Positions 21,833-31,554 of a DNA stretch of 64,000 nucleotides are shown here, piece by piece (positions within the stretch are counted from its first letter, which is position 1; every line of letters begins with the position of its first letter). A program made the position numbers and the translations under genes. This DNA is from JACCZX01 sp963824935. Lineage in GTDB: Bacteria; Pseudomonadota; Gammaproteobacteria; Burkholderiales; Burkholderiaceae_F. The stretch spans positions 186,001-250,000 of the forward strand of contig CAWGRF010000024.1 of NCBI GenBank assembly GCA_963824935.1. The letters are read 5' to 3'. The notes under the pieces are model-generated. The model ran no database searches and had not been told where the DNA came from. It saw only the letters and a program-made list of their open reading frames with translations.

Positions 21833-22658
21833 ATGGCTGCTGCGGCGACACAACCGAGGAGGCCGCGACATCGCTGGCACGCGCCGGAGAAGGGCAGCGG
21901 TCCGGCCTTTGCGCTGTCGCTGCTTGCACACACGCTGCTGTTCATCGCGATTGCGTTCGTCGTGCGGTGGAAGAGCGAGCCGGTCGGAACAGTGTCGGCC
22001 GAGTTGTGGAGCCTGCCGCCACCGGCGGCGGTGCAGCAGCCGCCCACTCCGGTGAAGGTCGAGCCCCCGCCACCGGTGAAGATCGAGCCTCCTCCGCCCG
22101 AGCCGCCTCGCAAGGCGGACATCGTCGAAGAGAAGAAGGAGCCGCCGAAGATCGAACCGAAGAAAGAGCCGCCACCGAAGAAGGACGAACCGAAGAAGGA
22201 GCCTCCGAAGAAGGAAGAGCCGAAGGAGGACAAGGCGAAGATCGCCGAAGCGAAGGCGGCAGCGCAGCTGGAAGCGAATCGCAAGGCAGCAGCGCAGGCG
22301 CAGCTGGATCGCATGCTGGCCCAGGCCGGAACTGCGCTCCAGCGACCGGTGGGCGCCGCAGGCGGCGGCCGCTCTGACAAGTACACAGCGCAGATAGTGA
22401 GCTGCATCCGCCCGCACATCGTCTTCAATGTTCCCGACTCCATCGCGCCCACAACAATACGTTGCCGTATTTGAAGTGATGCTATTGCCCACCGGCGAGC
22501 AAACCGGCGCTCCGCGATTGATCAAGGCAAGCGGCCTCGCCGCCTACGATCAGGCAGTCGAGCGCGCGATTCGCCGCTGCGACCCGTTTCCACCGCCGAA
22601 AGAGGGAACGATGCCGCGTTCGGTGCGCCTGTCGTTCGATCCTGTCGAGACGCGCTAA
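21833..22658 (+). CDS. tolA: Tol-Pal system protein TolA (frameshifted near C-terminus)
   Basis: TolA spans the periplasm between TolQR and Pal. Short cytoplasmic N-terminus, one membrane helix (FALSLLAHTLLFIAIAFVV), a Lys/Glu/Pro-rich rod of KKEPPPKKDEPKKE type, an Ala-rich helix (AKAAAQLEANRKAAAQ) and a TonB_C-like end. The frame breaks near 22440, after IVFNVPDSI, and resumes PQQYVAVFEVMLLPTGEQ to SVRLSFDPVETR at 22658. Start ATG 21833 (GTG 21830 possible). Confidence 0.92.
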
Positions 22659-22710
22659 CCCTAATCTGATTGCGCTGCGTTCAGTTATCTGCGCTTCTAT
22701 ACTCGCTTCG

Positions 22711-24024
22711 ATGCCCAAGACCCCAGCAAACTTCTCTGTACGACCCGCGTCACGCACGAGGCGGGCTGTGTGTGCAACCGTCTTCCTGGCTCCGCTGCCG
22801 ACCTCGGTGCTTGCACAGCTTCAGGTGCAGATCACCGGCGTCGGAAGCCAGCAGTTTCCGGTCGCGATCGCCAATTTCCAGCGAGATGCGCAGGTCCCAA
22901 CCGAAATCGATGCGGTGATTCGCGCCGACCTGGCGCGCAGCGGCCTCTTCAAGATCGTCAACGCCGGCACTCAGCCGATCGCCGAAAACGCGAGTGTCGA
23001 CTTCGCGGATTGGAAGGGACGCGGCGCCGACGCGCTCGCGGTCGGCACTGTCGCTCGCCTGGCCGATGGCAGATTCGACGTGCGCTATCGGCTGCTCGAC
23101 ACAGTAAAGCAGGCGCAGCTTGATGGCCTTTCGTACGTCAGCACCGCGGCCGACATGCGCCTGACGGCACACCGCATCGCCGATCGCATCTACGAGAAAA
23201 TCACCGGTGAGCGCGGCGTGTTCGCGACCCGTATCGCCTACATCGTGCAGACCTCGCCCAAGTCATGGGAGCTGCACATCGCAGACGCCGACGGCTTCAA
23301 TGCGCAAGCCGCGCTGCGCTCGCGCGAGCCGATCATCTCTCCGGCCTGGTCACCGGACGGTACACGCCTTGCCTACGTATCGTTCGAATCGGGCAAGCCG
23401 GTGGTGTATGTGCACTCGGTTACGACCGGAGAACGCCGTCCCGTTGCCAATTTTCGCGGATCGAACAGTGCGCCCGCCTGGTCGCCGGATGGCAAATCGC
23501 TCGCAGTGACGTTGACACGTGAAGGCAACTCGCAGGTTTTCCTGATGAACGCAGACGGGTCAAACGTGAAGCGCCTTACGACTTCCTCGGGCATCGACAC
23601 CGAGCCTGCGTTCAGCGTCGACGGAAGCTCGATCTATTTCACGTCCGACCGGGGCGGCGGGCCGCAGATCTACCGGATGCCAGTTTCCGGCGGCGGCGCG
23701 CAGCGCGTTACCTTCAACGGCGACTACAACATCAGTGCGCGCGTGAGCCCGGACGGGAAACAGCTGGCCTACATTAGTCGGCGGGGCGGACGCCTGCAGG
23801 TTTATGTGCTCGATCTGGCCACCGGTCAGGAAGTGGCGGTGACAGACACTGCAAGCGACGAATCGCCGAGCTTTGCACCGAACGGGCGATTGGTCCTATA
23901 CGCCACCGAGGTCAACGGGCGCGGGATTCTTGCGTCGGCCTCGACCGACGGCCGTGTGCGTACTCGTCTTTCAGGCCCAAGCGGTGACATCCGCGAGCCG
24001 ACCTGGGGGCCATACATAAAGTGA
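22711..24024 (+). CDS. tolB: Tol-Pal system beta-propeller protein TolB
   Basis: Periplasmic TolB, 437 aa, intact. Signal region AVCATVFLAPLPTSVLAQ, the N-terminal alpha/beta domain (FPVAIANFQRDAQVP), then a C-terminal six-blade propeller with repeated SPDGTRLAYVS, SPDGKSLAVTL and SVDGSSIYFTSDRGG motifs. It interacts with Pal and TolA. The leading MPKTPANFSVRPASRTRR extends the n-region of the signal peptide; a later start is possible but none is better supported. Confidence 0.97.
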   Translation: MPKTPANFSVRPASRTRRAVCATVFLAPLPTSVLAQLQVQITGVGSQQFPVAIANFQRDAQVPTEIDAVIRADLARSGLFKIVNAGTQPIAENASVDFADWKGRGADALAVGTVARLADGRFDVRYRLLDTVKQAQLDGLSYVSTAADMRLTAHRIADRIYEKITGERGVFATRIAYIVQTSPKSWELHIADADGFNAQAALRSREPIISPAWSPDGTRLAYVSFESGKPVVYVHSVTTGERRPVANFRGSNSAPAWSPDGKSLAVTLTREGNSQVFLMNADGSNVKRLTTSSGIDTEPAFSVDGSSIYFTSDRGGGPQIYRMPVSGGGAQRVTFNGDYNISARVSPDGKQLAYISRRGGRLQVYVLDLATGQEVAVTDTASDESPSFAPNGRLVLYATEVNGRGILASASTDGRVRTRLSGPSGDIREPTWGPYIK

Positions 24025-24062
24025 AAGCATCATAAATTTTTCTTAATCAGCAGGAGGAACCG

Positions 24063-24614
24063 ATGAAACCTACCCACTTTTCCCGCAGCGCGCTGGCAAT
24101 TGCTGCGTTGGTCTTTACGCTGGCCGGCTGCCAATCGGTCAATCTGGACGAGCAGCCGCCCGCGCCGATCGTCGATGCCACCGCGAGCACCGATGCGAAA
24201 ACCGGTCCCGACCCGCGCGCAGTCGCGTCGGTCGATGCGCAAGCCGGGCGCGGACTCGATCCTCTTAACGATCCGAACAACCCGCTGTCCAAGCGCAGCG
24301 TGTTTTTTGACTTCGACAGCTTCGTCGTCAAGAGCGAATACCAGCCGATCGTGCAAACGCACGGCGGCTACCTGGGTAGCAACAAACAGCGCCGGGTGAC
24401 TGTCGAAGGTCATACCGACGAGCGCGGCGGACGCGAATACAACCTGGCGCTGGGGCAGAAGCGGGCTGAGGCGGTCAAGCAGCGGCTGATGTTGCTGGGT
24501 GTGGTCGATGCGCAGGTAGAGACCGTCAGTTTTGGGAAAGAGAAGCCGCGTGCGACGGGGTCGAGTGAAGATGCGTGGGCCCAGAATCGGCGGGCTGATT
24601 TGAACTACAAGTAG
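24063..24614 (+). CDS. pal: Peptidoglycan-associated lipoprotein Pal
   Basis: Outer-membrane lipoprotein anchoring the outer membrane to peptidoglycan. SD AGGAGGAACC directly before ATG 24063. Lipobox LAGC, a ~60-residue linker, then an OmpA_C domain: VFFDFDSF, VEGHTDERGGREYNLALGQK and NRRADLNYK. The Asp and Arg that contact diaminopimelate are conserved. 183 aa. Confidence 0.97.
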   Translation: MKPTHFSRSALAIAALVFTLAGCQSVNLDEQPPAPIVDATASTDAKTGPDPRAVASVDAQAGRGLDPLNDPNNPLSKRSVFFDFDSFVVKSEYQPIVQTHGGYLGSNKQRRVTVEGHTDERGGREYNLALGQKRAEAVKQRLMLLGVVDAQVETVSFGKEKPRATGSSEDAWAQNRRADLNYK

Positions 24615-24615
24615 C

Positions 24616-24740
24616 AGTCCTCGTATACGCGACGGTCGCCGTCGCCTCTGCATAGGGCTGATGAGTTAGAAGGTCGGGCTTCGGGCGGCCGGGCGTCCGA
24701 CCTAGTACAACAACAAGTAGCGACCGCTTCGGCGGTCGCT
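24616..24740. repeat. REP-like hairpin pair after pal
   Basis: Immediately after the pal stop, CTCGTATACGCGACGG folds as GCGACGG (24629-24635) / CCGTCGC (24639-24645). Ninety bases on is AGCGACCGC (24719-24727) / GCGGTCGCT (24732-24740) with a TTCG tetraloop. The first arm resembles the sequence just after the binding-protein stop at 42104 (CTCGTGTACGCGACCG), suggesting a dispersed family. Confidence 0.55.
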
Positions 24741-24760
24741 GCACATTGGGAGTTGCGCAA

Positions 24761-25510
24761 TTGAGATACATCGCCGCTGTACTTGCGCTCGGGCTGGTTC
24801 TGCCGGCGCACGCCCAGCTTTTTTCCGATAGCGATGCGCGCAAGGCGATTTTGGAGTTGCGCGCGAAGCTGGCGGATCAGGAACGCAAGGAGGCGGAGCT
24901 GGCGGCGCGAATGGAGCGGCTCGAAACCGCGCAGCGCAATCAGCTTGAACTTGCCAATCAAACTGAAACGCTAAAGCAGGAGATCGCGCGGCTGCGCGGG
25001 CAGGTCGAGGCGCTGACGAACGAGGTCGCGACCCTGCAGAAGCGCAACAAGGACTTGTACGCCGATCTGGATGCGCGGCTCAAGAAAATGGAGCCCACTA
25101 GCGTTACGGTCGACGGGCGGCCGGTCGCCGTCGAACGTCCAGAGCAGGGGGCATACGAAGCCGCGCTGGCGCAATTTCGATCGTCTGACTTCAAAGGTGC
25201 GCTGGCGAGCTTTCAACAGTTCGTCACGCGTTACCCGCAGTCGCCGTACGTGCCTGTGGCGTACTACTGGATCGGCAGCTCGCACTATGCGCTAAAGGAT
25301 TACAAATCGGCGATCGCTGCGCAGCAGATTCTGGTGGATCGCTACAGCGATTCGACGCGCGCGCCCGATGCGCTGCTGTCGATTGCGGAGAGCCAGCTGC
25401 AGCTTGGCGACAAGAAATCAGCGAATCGCACGCTTGGCCGCGTGATCAAGGACTATCCGGAGAGCGACGCGGCGAAGGTAGCGCGCGAGCGGTTACCTGC
25501 GACGCGCTAG
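24761..25510 (+). CDS. cpoB: Tol-Pal system coordinator CpoB / YbgF
   Basis: Periplasmic protein coordinating peptidoglycan synthesis with outer-membrane constriction. TTG 24761 is chosen because GGGAG sits nine bases upstream and it yields a clean signal peptide (AAVLALGLVLPAHAQ). A coiled coil (residues ~25-110, LRAKLADQERKEAELAARME) is followed by TPRs (YEAALAQFRSSDFKGALASF) ending in VARERLPATR. 249 aa. Last gene of the tol-pal operon. Confidence 0.93.
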   Translation: MRYIAAVLALGLVLPAHAQLFSDSDARKAILELRAKLADQERKEAELAARMERLETAQRNQLELANQTETLKQEIARLRGQVEALTNEVATLQKRNKDLYADLDARLKKMEPTSVTVDGRPVAVERPEQGAYEAALAQFRSSDFKGALASFQQFVTRYPQSPYVPVAYYWIGSSHYALKDYKSAIAAQQILVDRYSDSTRAPDALLSIAESQLQLGDKKSANRTLGRVIKDYPESDAAKVARERLPATR

Positions 25511-25533
25511 CGCCAATCAGCAAAGGAGAAAGC

Positions 25534-26988
25534 ATGCTCAGCAAAAGTGCTTTTGCCAGGTTGATCCTTTCTGTCGCCGCTGCTGTACTCGCCCAGGACA
25601 GCGCATTTGCGCAGGACGCCGCTGCTGTTCTGAAGCGCGCATCCGACGCAATGGGTGCGACGAATTTGAAGTCGATCCGATACACCGCCGAAGGAACCGG
25701 CTACACGTTCGGCCAAGCCTTCAAGCCCGGAATGCCGTGGCCGAAAATTAACGTTCACAGCCAGACCCGCACGATCAACTACGACACCGCGTCGATGCGC
25801 GACGAGATCGTTCTGAGCCGCGGCGAACCGCGCGGCGGTGGCGGCTACCCGCACGTCGCCCAGCAGCGCACTGACCAGTACGTCAGCGGAGCATTCGCGT
25901 GGAATCAATTGGCTACGGCACCGTTGCCGGGGCCGAGGTTCGTTGCCGATCGAGTGCATCAGTTATGGATCACGCCGCACGGCGTCGTCAAGGCAGCGCT
26001 CAAGAACAACGCAACGGCGCAGCCCGGCAAGCCGGCGGCTGTTTCGTTTGCCGAGCCGGGACGCTTCAGCGCTACGGTGTTCTTCAATGCAGATGGCCTT
26101 GTCGAGCGAGTCGAATCGCGTGCGCCCGACGCCGTCCTCGGGGAAACGGCGTTCGTAACGACCTACGCGGACTATCGCGACTTTGCTGGAGTGAAATTCC
26201 CGACCCGGATCCAGCAAACCCAGGGCGGCTCACCGGTCCTCGATGTCACCGTGAAGGAAGTCCAACCGAATGCGCCGGCCGATATTCAATTGCCGGACCT
26301 CGTGCGCGAGGCGTCGGAGCGAGTGACCACCGAGAAAGTCGCCGATGGTGTCTGGTTCGTCGCCGGTGCGTCACACAACAGCGTCGCGATAGAAATGAAG
26401 GACCACATCGTGATGGTGGAAGCGCCGCTTTTCGACGGGCGCACGGTCCCGGTGATCGAGCAGATCAAGCAGCTTGCGCCGGGCAAGCCGATCCGCTACG
26501 TAGTCAACTCGCATAGCCACTTTGACCACTCCGGTGGGCTGCGCGCGGCCGTCGCCGAAGGCGCTGCGATTGTCACGCATGCTGCGAACAAGGCGTACTT
26601 CGAGAGCGCATTTGCGACGCCGAACAAGATCAATCCCGATCGGCTTGCCAAGTCGGGGAAGAAGGCCGAAGTCGTTGGGGTGACCGACAAGCTGGTGATG
26701 AACGATGGCACGCGCGTGCTGGAGATCCACCATATCCGCGACAGCGTTCACTCCGATACGTTCTTGATGGTGTACCTGCCCAAGGAGAAGCTGCTGATCG
26801 AAGCCGATGCGTTCACGCCCAGCCCGCCGAACACTCCGCCGCCGGCGCAGCCGAATCCAAACCATGTCAATCTGATCGAGAACCTCGAGCGGCTGAAACT
26901 ATCGGTCGATCGGATCTTGCCCTTGCACGGGCGTGTTGTGCCGTTGGCGGAGCTCTACACCGCCGCCGGAGCAACCATGCCGAAGTAA
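25534..26988 (+). CDS. Secreted metallo-beta-lactamase-fold hydrolase
   Basis: 484 aa with signal peptide LILSVAAAVLAQDSAFAQ after AAGGAGAAAGC. The N-terminal ~240 residues form a beta-rich domain without a motif I recognise. The C-terminal MBL domain has the zinc motif SHSHFDHSGGL and later THAANKAY and EADAFTP. A third histidine ligand is plausible in HIRDSVHSDTF and LPLHGRV. It acts in the periplasm on an unknown substrate. It shares a strand with the YeeE/YedE transporter and a second MBL protein downstream. Confidence 0.85.
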   Translation: MLSKSAFARLILSVAAAVLAQDSAFAQDAAAVLKRASDAMGATNLKSIRYTAEGTGYTFGQAFKPGMPWPKINVHSQTRTINYDTASMRDEIVLSRGEPRGGGGYPHVAQQRTDQYVSGAFAWNQLATAPLPGPRFVADRVHQLWITPHGVVKAALKNNATAQPGKPAAVSFAEPGRFSATVFFNADGLVERVESRAPDAVLGETAFVTTYADYRDFAGVKFPTRIQQTQGGSPVLDVTVKEVQPNAPADIQLPDLVREASERVTTEKVADGVWFVAGASHNSVAIEMKDHIVMVEAPLFDGRTVPVIEQIKQLAPGKPIRYVVNSHSHFDHSGGLRAAVAEGAAIVTHAANKAYFESAFATPNKINPDRLAKSGKKAEVVGVTDKLVMNDGTRVLEIHHIRDSVHSDTFLMVYLPKEKLLIEADAFTPSPPNTPPPAQPNPNHVNLIENLERLKLSVDRILPLHGRVVPLAELYTAAGATMPK

Positions 26989-27015
26989 CTTTGTGGTCAA
27001 GGCGCGTGCAACCGC

Positions 27016-28134
27016 ATGACGTCGCCCGGTGATCTGGTCGCACTATCCACGACGGTTGTCCTAGGCGTATTCGCGCTTGCGTTCGCGCTCGGTGCGATCA
27101 CTCAGCGCACGAACTTCTGCGCGATGGGCAGCGTCGCGGATGCCGTCAGCTTTGGCGACTGGACGCGCATGCGGCAGTGGCTGCTGGCAATCGCCGTCGC
27201 GATACTCGGCACCAATCTGTTGGCCGTGACCGGAGTCATCGACACCGCCGACACCTTCTACACGTCGCCGCGTTTTACGCCGCTCGCGTATGCGCTCGGC
27301 GGACTGTTGTTTGGATTCGGCATGGTGTTGACCGGAGGTTGCGGCTCGAAGTCGCTGGTGCGGGCCGGCGGCGGCAGCCTCAAGTCGCTGGTGGTGCTGG
27401 TCGTGCTCGGTATCGTCGCCTACATCTCGCTGCGCGGATTCCTCGCGGTGTTTCGCGTTGGCGTCATCGAGCCGGTCGGCGCGCGGCTCGCGACCCCGCA
27501 AGATCTGCCATCGATGCTGACTCGTATCGGGCTGTCCAAACCGGTACTGCAACTCGGGCTCGCGCTGCTGGTGTCGGCCGGCTTGTTCGTCGTCGTTTTT
27601 CGCGATCGCAGCTTTCGCACGTTCGACAACCTTCTTGCCGGGCTCGGTATCGGCGCGATCATCGTCGCCGCGTGGGCGATTTCCGGCACCATTGGCCATG
27701 TCGAGGAGCACCCGGACACGTTGCAGGAAGCTTTCTTGAGAACCAACTCGGGACGCATGGAGTCGCTATCGTTCGTTGCACCGGTGGCCTACACGATCGA
27801 CTACTTGATGTTCTTCAGCGACACCAGCAAGGTGGTGACGATCGGTATCGCGGCGGTGGTGGGCATGATTGCAGGTTCCGCGGCCTATGCACTCGTCGCC
27901 GGCCAGTTCCGCTGGGAAGGGTTTCGCGATACCGAGGACACCGCCAATCATCTGGTCGGAGCGGCCTTGATGGGCTTCGGTGGCGTTACCGCGCTTGGCT
28001 GCACGGTCGGGCAGGGCTTGTCCGGTGTGTCGACGCTCGCATTAGGGTCGTTCATCGCGGTCGCCAGCATCGTCGCCGGCGCGGTGCTGGCGCTTAAGTA
28101 TCAGGCGTGGCGACTTGATCGCGTCGGCGCTTAG
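27016..28134 (+). CDS. YeeE/YedE family (TsuA-like) membrane transporter
   Basis: Polytopic 372-aa inner-membrane protein. The conserved cysteines of the thiosulfate-transporter family appear as TQRTNFCAMGS, LTGGCGSKSLVRAGGG and ALGCTVGQGLSG, at the pore-lining positions described for TsuA. Its job is therefore probably import of thiosulfate or a related sulfur species. It lies between two MBL-fold genes; the next start is six bases past its TAG. Confidence 0.88.
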   Translation: MTSPGDLVALSTTVVLGVFALAFALGAITQRTNFCAMGSVADAVSFGDWTRMRQWLLAIAVAILGTNLLAVTGVIDTADTFYTSPRFTPLAYALGGLLFGFGMVLTGGCGSKSLVRAGGGSLKSLVVLVVLGIVAYISLRGFLAVFRVGVIEPVGARLATPQDLPSMLTRIGLSKPVLQLGLALLVSAGLFVVVFRDRSFRTFDNLLAGLGIGAIIVAAWAISGTIGHVEEHPDTLQEAFLRTNSGRMESLSFVAPVAYTIDYLMFFSDTSKVVTIGIAAVVGMIAGSAAYALVAGQFRWEGFRDTEDTANHLVGAALMGFGGVTALGCTVGQGLSGVSTLALGSFIAVASIVAGAVLALKYQAWRLDRVGA

Positions 28135-28141
28135 GGAGTGA

Positions 28142-29096
28142 ATGGTGGACAAGAAGTTTGCATCGCAAGCCGATGTCGAAGAAAAGGAGGTGAGCTTCGA
28201 CAGGCTGTCCGACAACGCGTATGCGTACACGACGGAGGGCGATCCCAACACCGGCGTCGTGATCGGCGATGACGCCGTGATGGTGATCGATGCGCAAGCC
28301 ACACCGGTGATGGCGCAGGACGTGATCCAGCGCATTCGCCAGCGTGACCGACAAGCCGATCAAGTACGTTGTGCTGACGCACTATCACGCGGTACGCGTG
28401 CTCGGCGCATCCGGCTACACGCCCGAGCACATCATCGCCAGTGGCGACACCTACGATCTGATCGTCGAGCGCGGTGAAGCCGACATGAAGAGCGAGATCG
28501 AGCGCTTTCCGCGGCTGTTTCGCGCAGTCGAGTCGGTGCCCGGGCTGACGTGGCCGACGATGGTGTTCGAAAAGCGGCTCACGCTTTGGCTCGGAAAGCT
28601 ACAGATCGAGATCATGCAGCTCGGCCGCGGACACACGAAGGGCGATACAGTCGTGTGGCTACCTAAGGAAAAAATTCTGTTCTCGGGCGATCTGGTCGAG
28701 TTCGACGCGACGCCGTACACCGGTGATGCATACCTCGCTGACTGGCCGGCGACGCTTGATGCGGTCGCTGCGCTCGGACCGCAGAAGCTGGTGCCCGGAC
28801 GCGGCGCTGCACTGCAAACGCCGGCGCAGGTGAAAGCAGGACTCGACGGCACGCGGGCATTCGTCACTGCGATGTACGAGTCGGTCAAGCGGGGTGCCGA
28901 GGCCGGCCGCGATTTACGCAGCGTGTACAAGGAAACCTACGAAGCGTTAAGGCCGCAGTTCGGCCACTGGGTGATCTTCGATCATTGCCTGCCGTTCGAT
29001 GTCAGCCGCGCGTACGACGAGGCGACCGGCCATCAGCATCCGCGCATCTGGACCGCGCAGCGCGACAAGGAAATGTGGGAGTCGCTGGAGGGATAG
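28142..29096 (+). CDS. MBL-fold hydrolase with divergent HYHAVR zinc motif (frameshifted)
   Basis: About 317 aa. ATG 28142 after GGGAGTG. N-terminal VSFDRLSDNAYAYTTEGDPN and IGDDAVMVIDAQATPVMAQ are typical MBL strands. The frame breaks near 28340 and resumes TDKPIKYVVLTHYHAVRVLG. Where the family usually shows HxHxDH it has HYHAVR, retaining two His but replacing the Asp and the last His. Later motifs are GRGHTKGDTVVWLP, FSGDLVEF and VPGRGAAL. It is probably co-transcribed with the flavin monooxygenase six bases downstream. Confidence 0.85.
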
Positions 29097-29102
29097 CGGT
29101 AC

Positions 29103-30732
29103 GTGTACGCGCCTCCGGTCTATCCCTATGTCGTTCCGCCTGAGCTGAAATCGGGCGGCGTCGCGCGCGCTCAGGTGGCAATTGTCGGCGCCGGCCCGGT
29201 GGGTCTGGCATGCGCGATCGATCTCGCGCAGCACGGCGTCGACTTCATCATCATCGATGACAACAACACCGCGAGCGTAGGTTCACGCGCGATCTGCTGG
29301 GCGAAGCGCACGCTGGAGATTCTGGATCGGCTTGGATGCGGCGACCGAGTGTGCGAGCGCGGTGTCAGTTGGAAAGTCGGCAAGGTTTTTTTCCGCGACA
29401 AGCTCGCGTATCAGTTCGACCTGTTGCCCGAGCCCGGCCACAAGCGCCCGGCGTTCGTCAATCTGCAGCAATACCTGCTCGAAGAGATCATGATCGAGCG
29501 GCTAAGAACGCTCGGTCACGCGGTGCGATGGAAGAACAAGGCCGTCGGCGTCACGCAGCGGATCAACGGCGTGCGGTTGGAGGTCGAAACGCCCGACGGC
29601 CGATACGCGATCGAAGCCGACTACGTCATTGCGGCCGACGGCGCACGCAGCGCAGTGCGCGACATGCTCGGTCTGGCGTGGAAAGGCCATGTGTTTCACG
29701 ATCGTTTCTTGATTGCTGACGTATCGATGAAAGGTGACTTTCCAACCGAACGGTGGTTTTGGTTCGATCCGCCCTTTCATTCGGGCGGCTCGGCGCTGCT
29801 GCACAAACAGGCCGATGACATATGGCGCATCGATTTGCAGCTCGGCTGGGAGTGCGATCCCGATGAGGAAAAGAAGCCCGAGCGCGTAGTTCCTCGCATC
29901 CGCGCAATGCTTGGTGCCGACCGCGCGTTCCAACTCGAGTGGGTCAGTGTGTACACCTTTCAGTGCGCACGGCTCGAACGATTCGTGCACGACCGCGTGA
30001 TCTTCGTGGGCGATGCCGCGCATCAAGTGTCGCCCTTCGGCGCGCGCGGCGGCAATAGCGGCATCCAGGACGCCGACAATCTGTGCTGGAAGCTAGCGCG
30101 AGTCGTGCGAGGACAATCACCCGCATCGCTTCTCGACAGTTACAACAGCGAGAGGGTCGAAGCAGCGGACGAGAACATTCTTTGTTCATCGCGGTCGACC
30201 GACTTCATCACGCCGAAAAGCGGCATTAGCCGGCAATTTCGCGACGCGGTGCTTGCCCTTTCGCAGCAACATCCCTTTGCACGCCGGCTGGTGAACAGCG
30301 GCCGGTTATCGATGCCCACCTTTCATCGCGCAAGTACCTTGTCGACACCTGATTGCGACTCTTTCTCGGACGCGTTGGCACCGGGGATGCCGGCGATTGA
30401 TGCTCCGGTGAGGGTCCGGGGTCAGGTAGCGTCCCTGCTCGACCGGATCGGCGGTACCTTCGATTTGCTTATGTTCGACGACGCAGACGACACCGGTGCT
30501 GCGATTCGGTCAGCGTTCGATAGGCGACGCACGAGTCACCAGGATCGCACCGGCTTCTCAGAACGCAGCAGCGGCATGCGAAGACATCGAGGGCCTTGCG
30601 GCACGTCGCTACGATGGAAAGCCAGGAACCGTTTATCTACTGCGACCCGACCAGCATGTCGTCGCTCGCTGGCACTTGCCTTCAATAAATGACGTACGGT
30701 CGGCTTTGGTGCGAGCACAAGGAAACGGATGA
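29103..30732 (+). CDS. FAD-dependent aromatic hydroxylase, PheA/TfdB/MhpA type (C-terminus frameshifted)
   Basis: Flavoprotein monooxygenase. Rossmann GxGxxG is VAIVGAGPVGLACAIDLAQ; the DG motif is IAADGARSAVRDML; the FAD-ribityl motif is VIFVGDAAHQVSPFGARGGN. After about residue 470 the frame shifts (near 30510) and the thioredoxin-like end resumes as ARVTRIAPASQNAAAACEDI to SALVRAQGNG at 30732. The closest characterised relatives hydroxylate phenolic rings such as 3-(3-hydroxyphenyl)propionate. The substrate is inferred only from family and from the neighbouring phenylacetate genes. Confidence 0.87.
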
Positions 30733-30932
30733 TGCTAAAGACTGAGCAAAACATCGAGCAGGCAGATGACTTTTATCAAACGCTGATCGACGCGCACATC
30801 GGGCTTACCGACGAACAGAGTGCGGCGCTAAATGCGAGGCTCGTGTTATTGCTGGCGAATCAGATCGGTGAATTGAGTACGCTGCGGCAGGCAATTGCGG
30901 CCGCGCGCGCGTCGCTCGATCCGGGCTTGTAA
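30729..30932 (+). CDS. DUF2783 family small protein
   Basis: 67-aa helical acidic protein (QADDFYQTLIDAHIGLTDEQ; LVLLLANQIGELSTLRQAIA) that I recognise as DUF2783, typically encoded next to flavin monooxygenases. ATG 30729 overlaps the monooxygenase stop (ATGATG/TGA), so translation is coupled. It has no membrane segment. A function as a small partner of the monooxygenase is inference. Confidence 0.82.
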   Translation: MMLKTEQNIEQADDFYQTLIDAHIGLTDEQSAALNARLVLLLANQIGELSTLRQAIAAARASLDPGL

Positions 30933-30938
30933 ACGAGT

Positions 30939-31547
30939 CTAGTTTTTTTTCAGCGCGGCCAGCGGTACGACACCTTCGGCGGCGATGTCGATACGCTGCC
31001 GATTCGGTTCAACCGCCGTTAGCGGTACAACTTCTTTCAATGTCTGAAGGCTGCGCAGAGTCAAGTCTTGATAACTCTTCGTGCCGCTCACCTTCCAGGC
31101 AATCTCTTCGTCGCTCAGCGTGCGCAGAACTCTCGCCGGTGTACCGACTGCGAGCGAACGTGGCGGAATCTGCTCTCCAGCTTTGACGAAGGCGCAGGCG
31201 GCGACGATCGCCGATTCCCCGATGACCACTTCGTCCATCACCACAGCGTTCATGCCGACCATCGCATTTTTCTTGACGACACAGCCATGTAGTACCGCGC
31301 CGTGGCCGATGTGGCCATCTTCCTCGACGACCGTATCGGTGCCGGGGAAGCCGTGCATCACGCAGCCGTCCTGCACGTTGCTGCCGGCCTCGAGCACGAT
31401 GCGGCCGAAATCGCCCCGCAGACTGGCAGCTGGTCCGACGTAACAACGCGGTCCGACGATTACATCGCCGATCAGGATCGCGCTCGGGTGAACGAACGCC
31501 GTTGGATCGACAACCGGCACCAAGCCGTTGATTTCGTAGCAGGGCAC
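30939..31547 (-). CDS. paaY: Phenylacetate degradation protein PaaY (gamma-carbonic-anhydrase-like)
   Basis: Left-handed beta-helix hexapeptide-repeat protein, 202 aa: ILIGDVIVGPRCYVGPAASL, VVIGESAIVAACAFV. Metal-binding His are seen in MHGFPG and the HIGHGAVLHG region. In relatives PaaY hydrolyses dead-end CoA esters formed in the paa pathway. It starts seven bases after paaN and shares its strand, forming a paaN-paaY unit divergent from paaG. Confidence 0.9.
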   Translation of the reverse strand: MPCYEINGLVPVVDPTAFVHPSAILIGDVIVGPRCYVGPAASLRGDFGRIVLEAGSNVQDGCVMHGFPGTDTVVEEDGHIGHGAVLHGCVVKKNAMVGMNAVVMDEVVIGESAIVAACAFVKAGEQIPPRSLAVGTPARVLRTLSDEEIAWKVSGTKSYQDLTLRSLQTLKEVVPLTAVEPNRQRIDIAAEGVVPLAALKKN

Positions 31548-31554
31548 CGGATGC

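Noticed and set aside
21406..22377. 323-codon TolR with a long extension overlapping tolA
   Set aside because: The extension is the tolA reading frame displaced by one base and has no homologous character.
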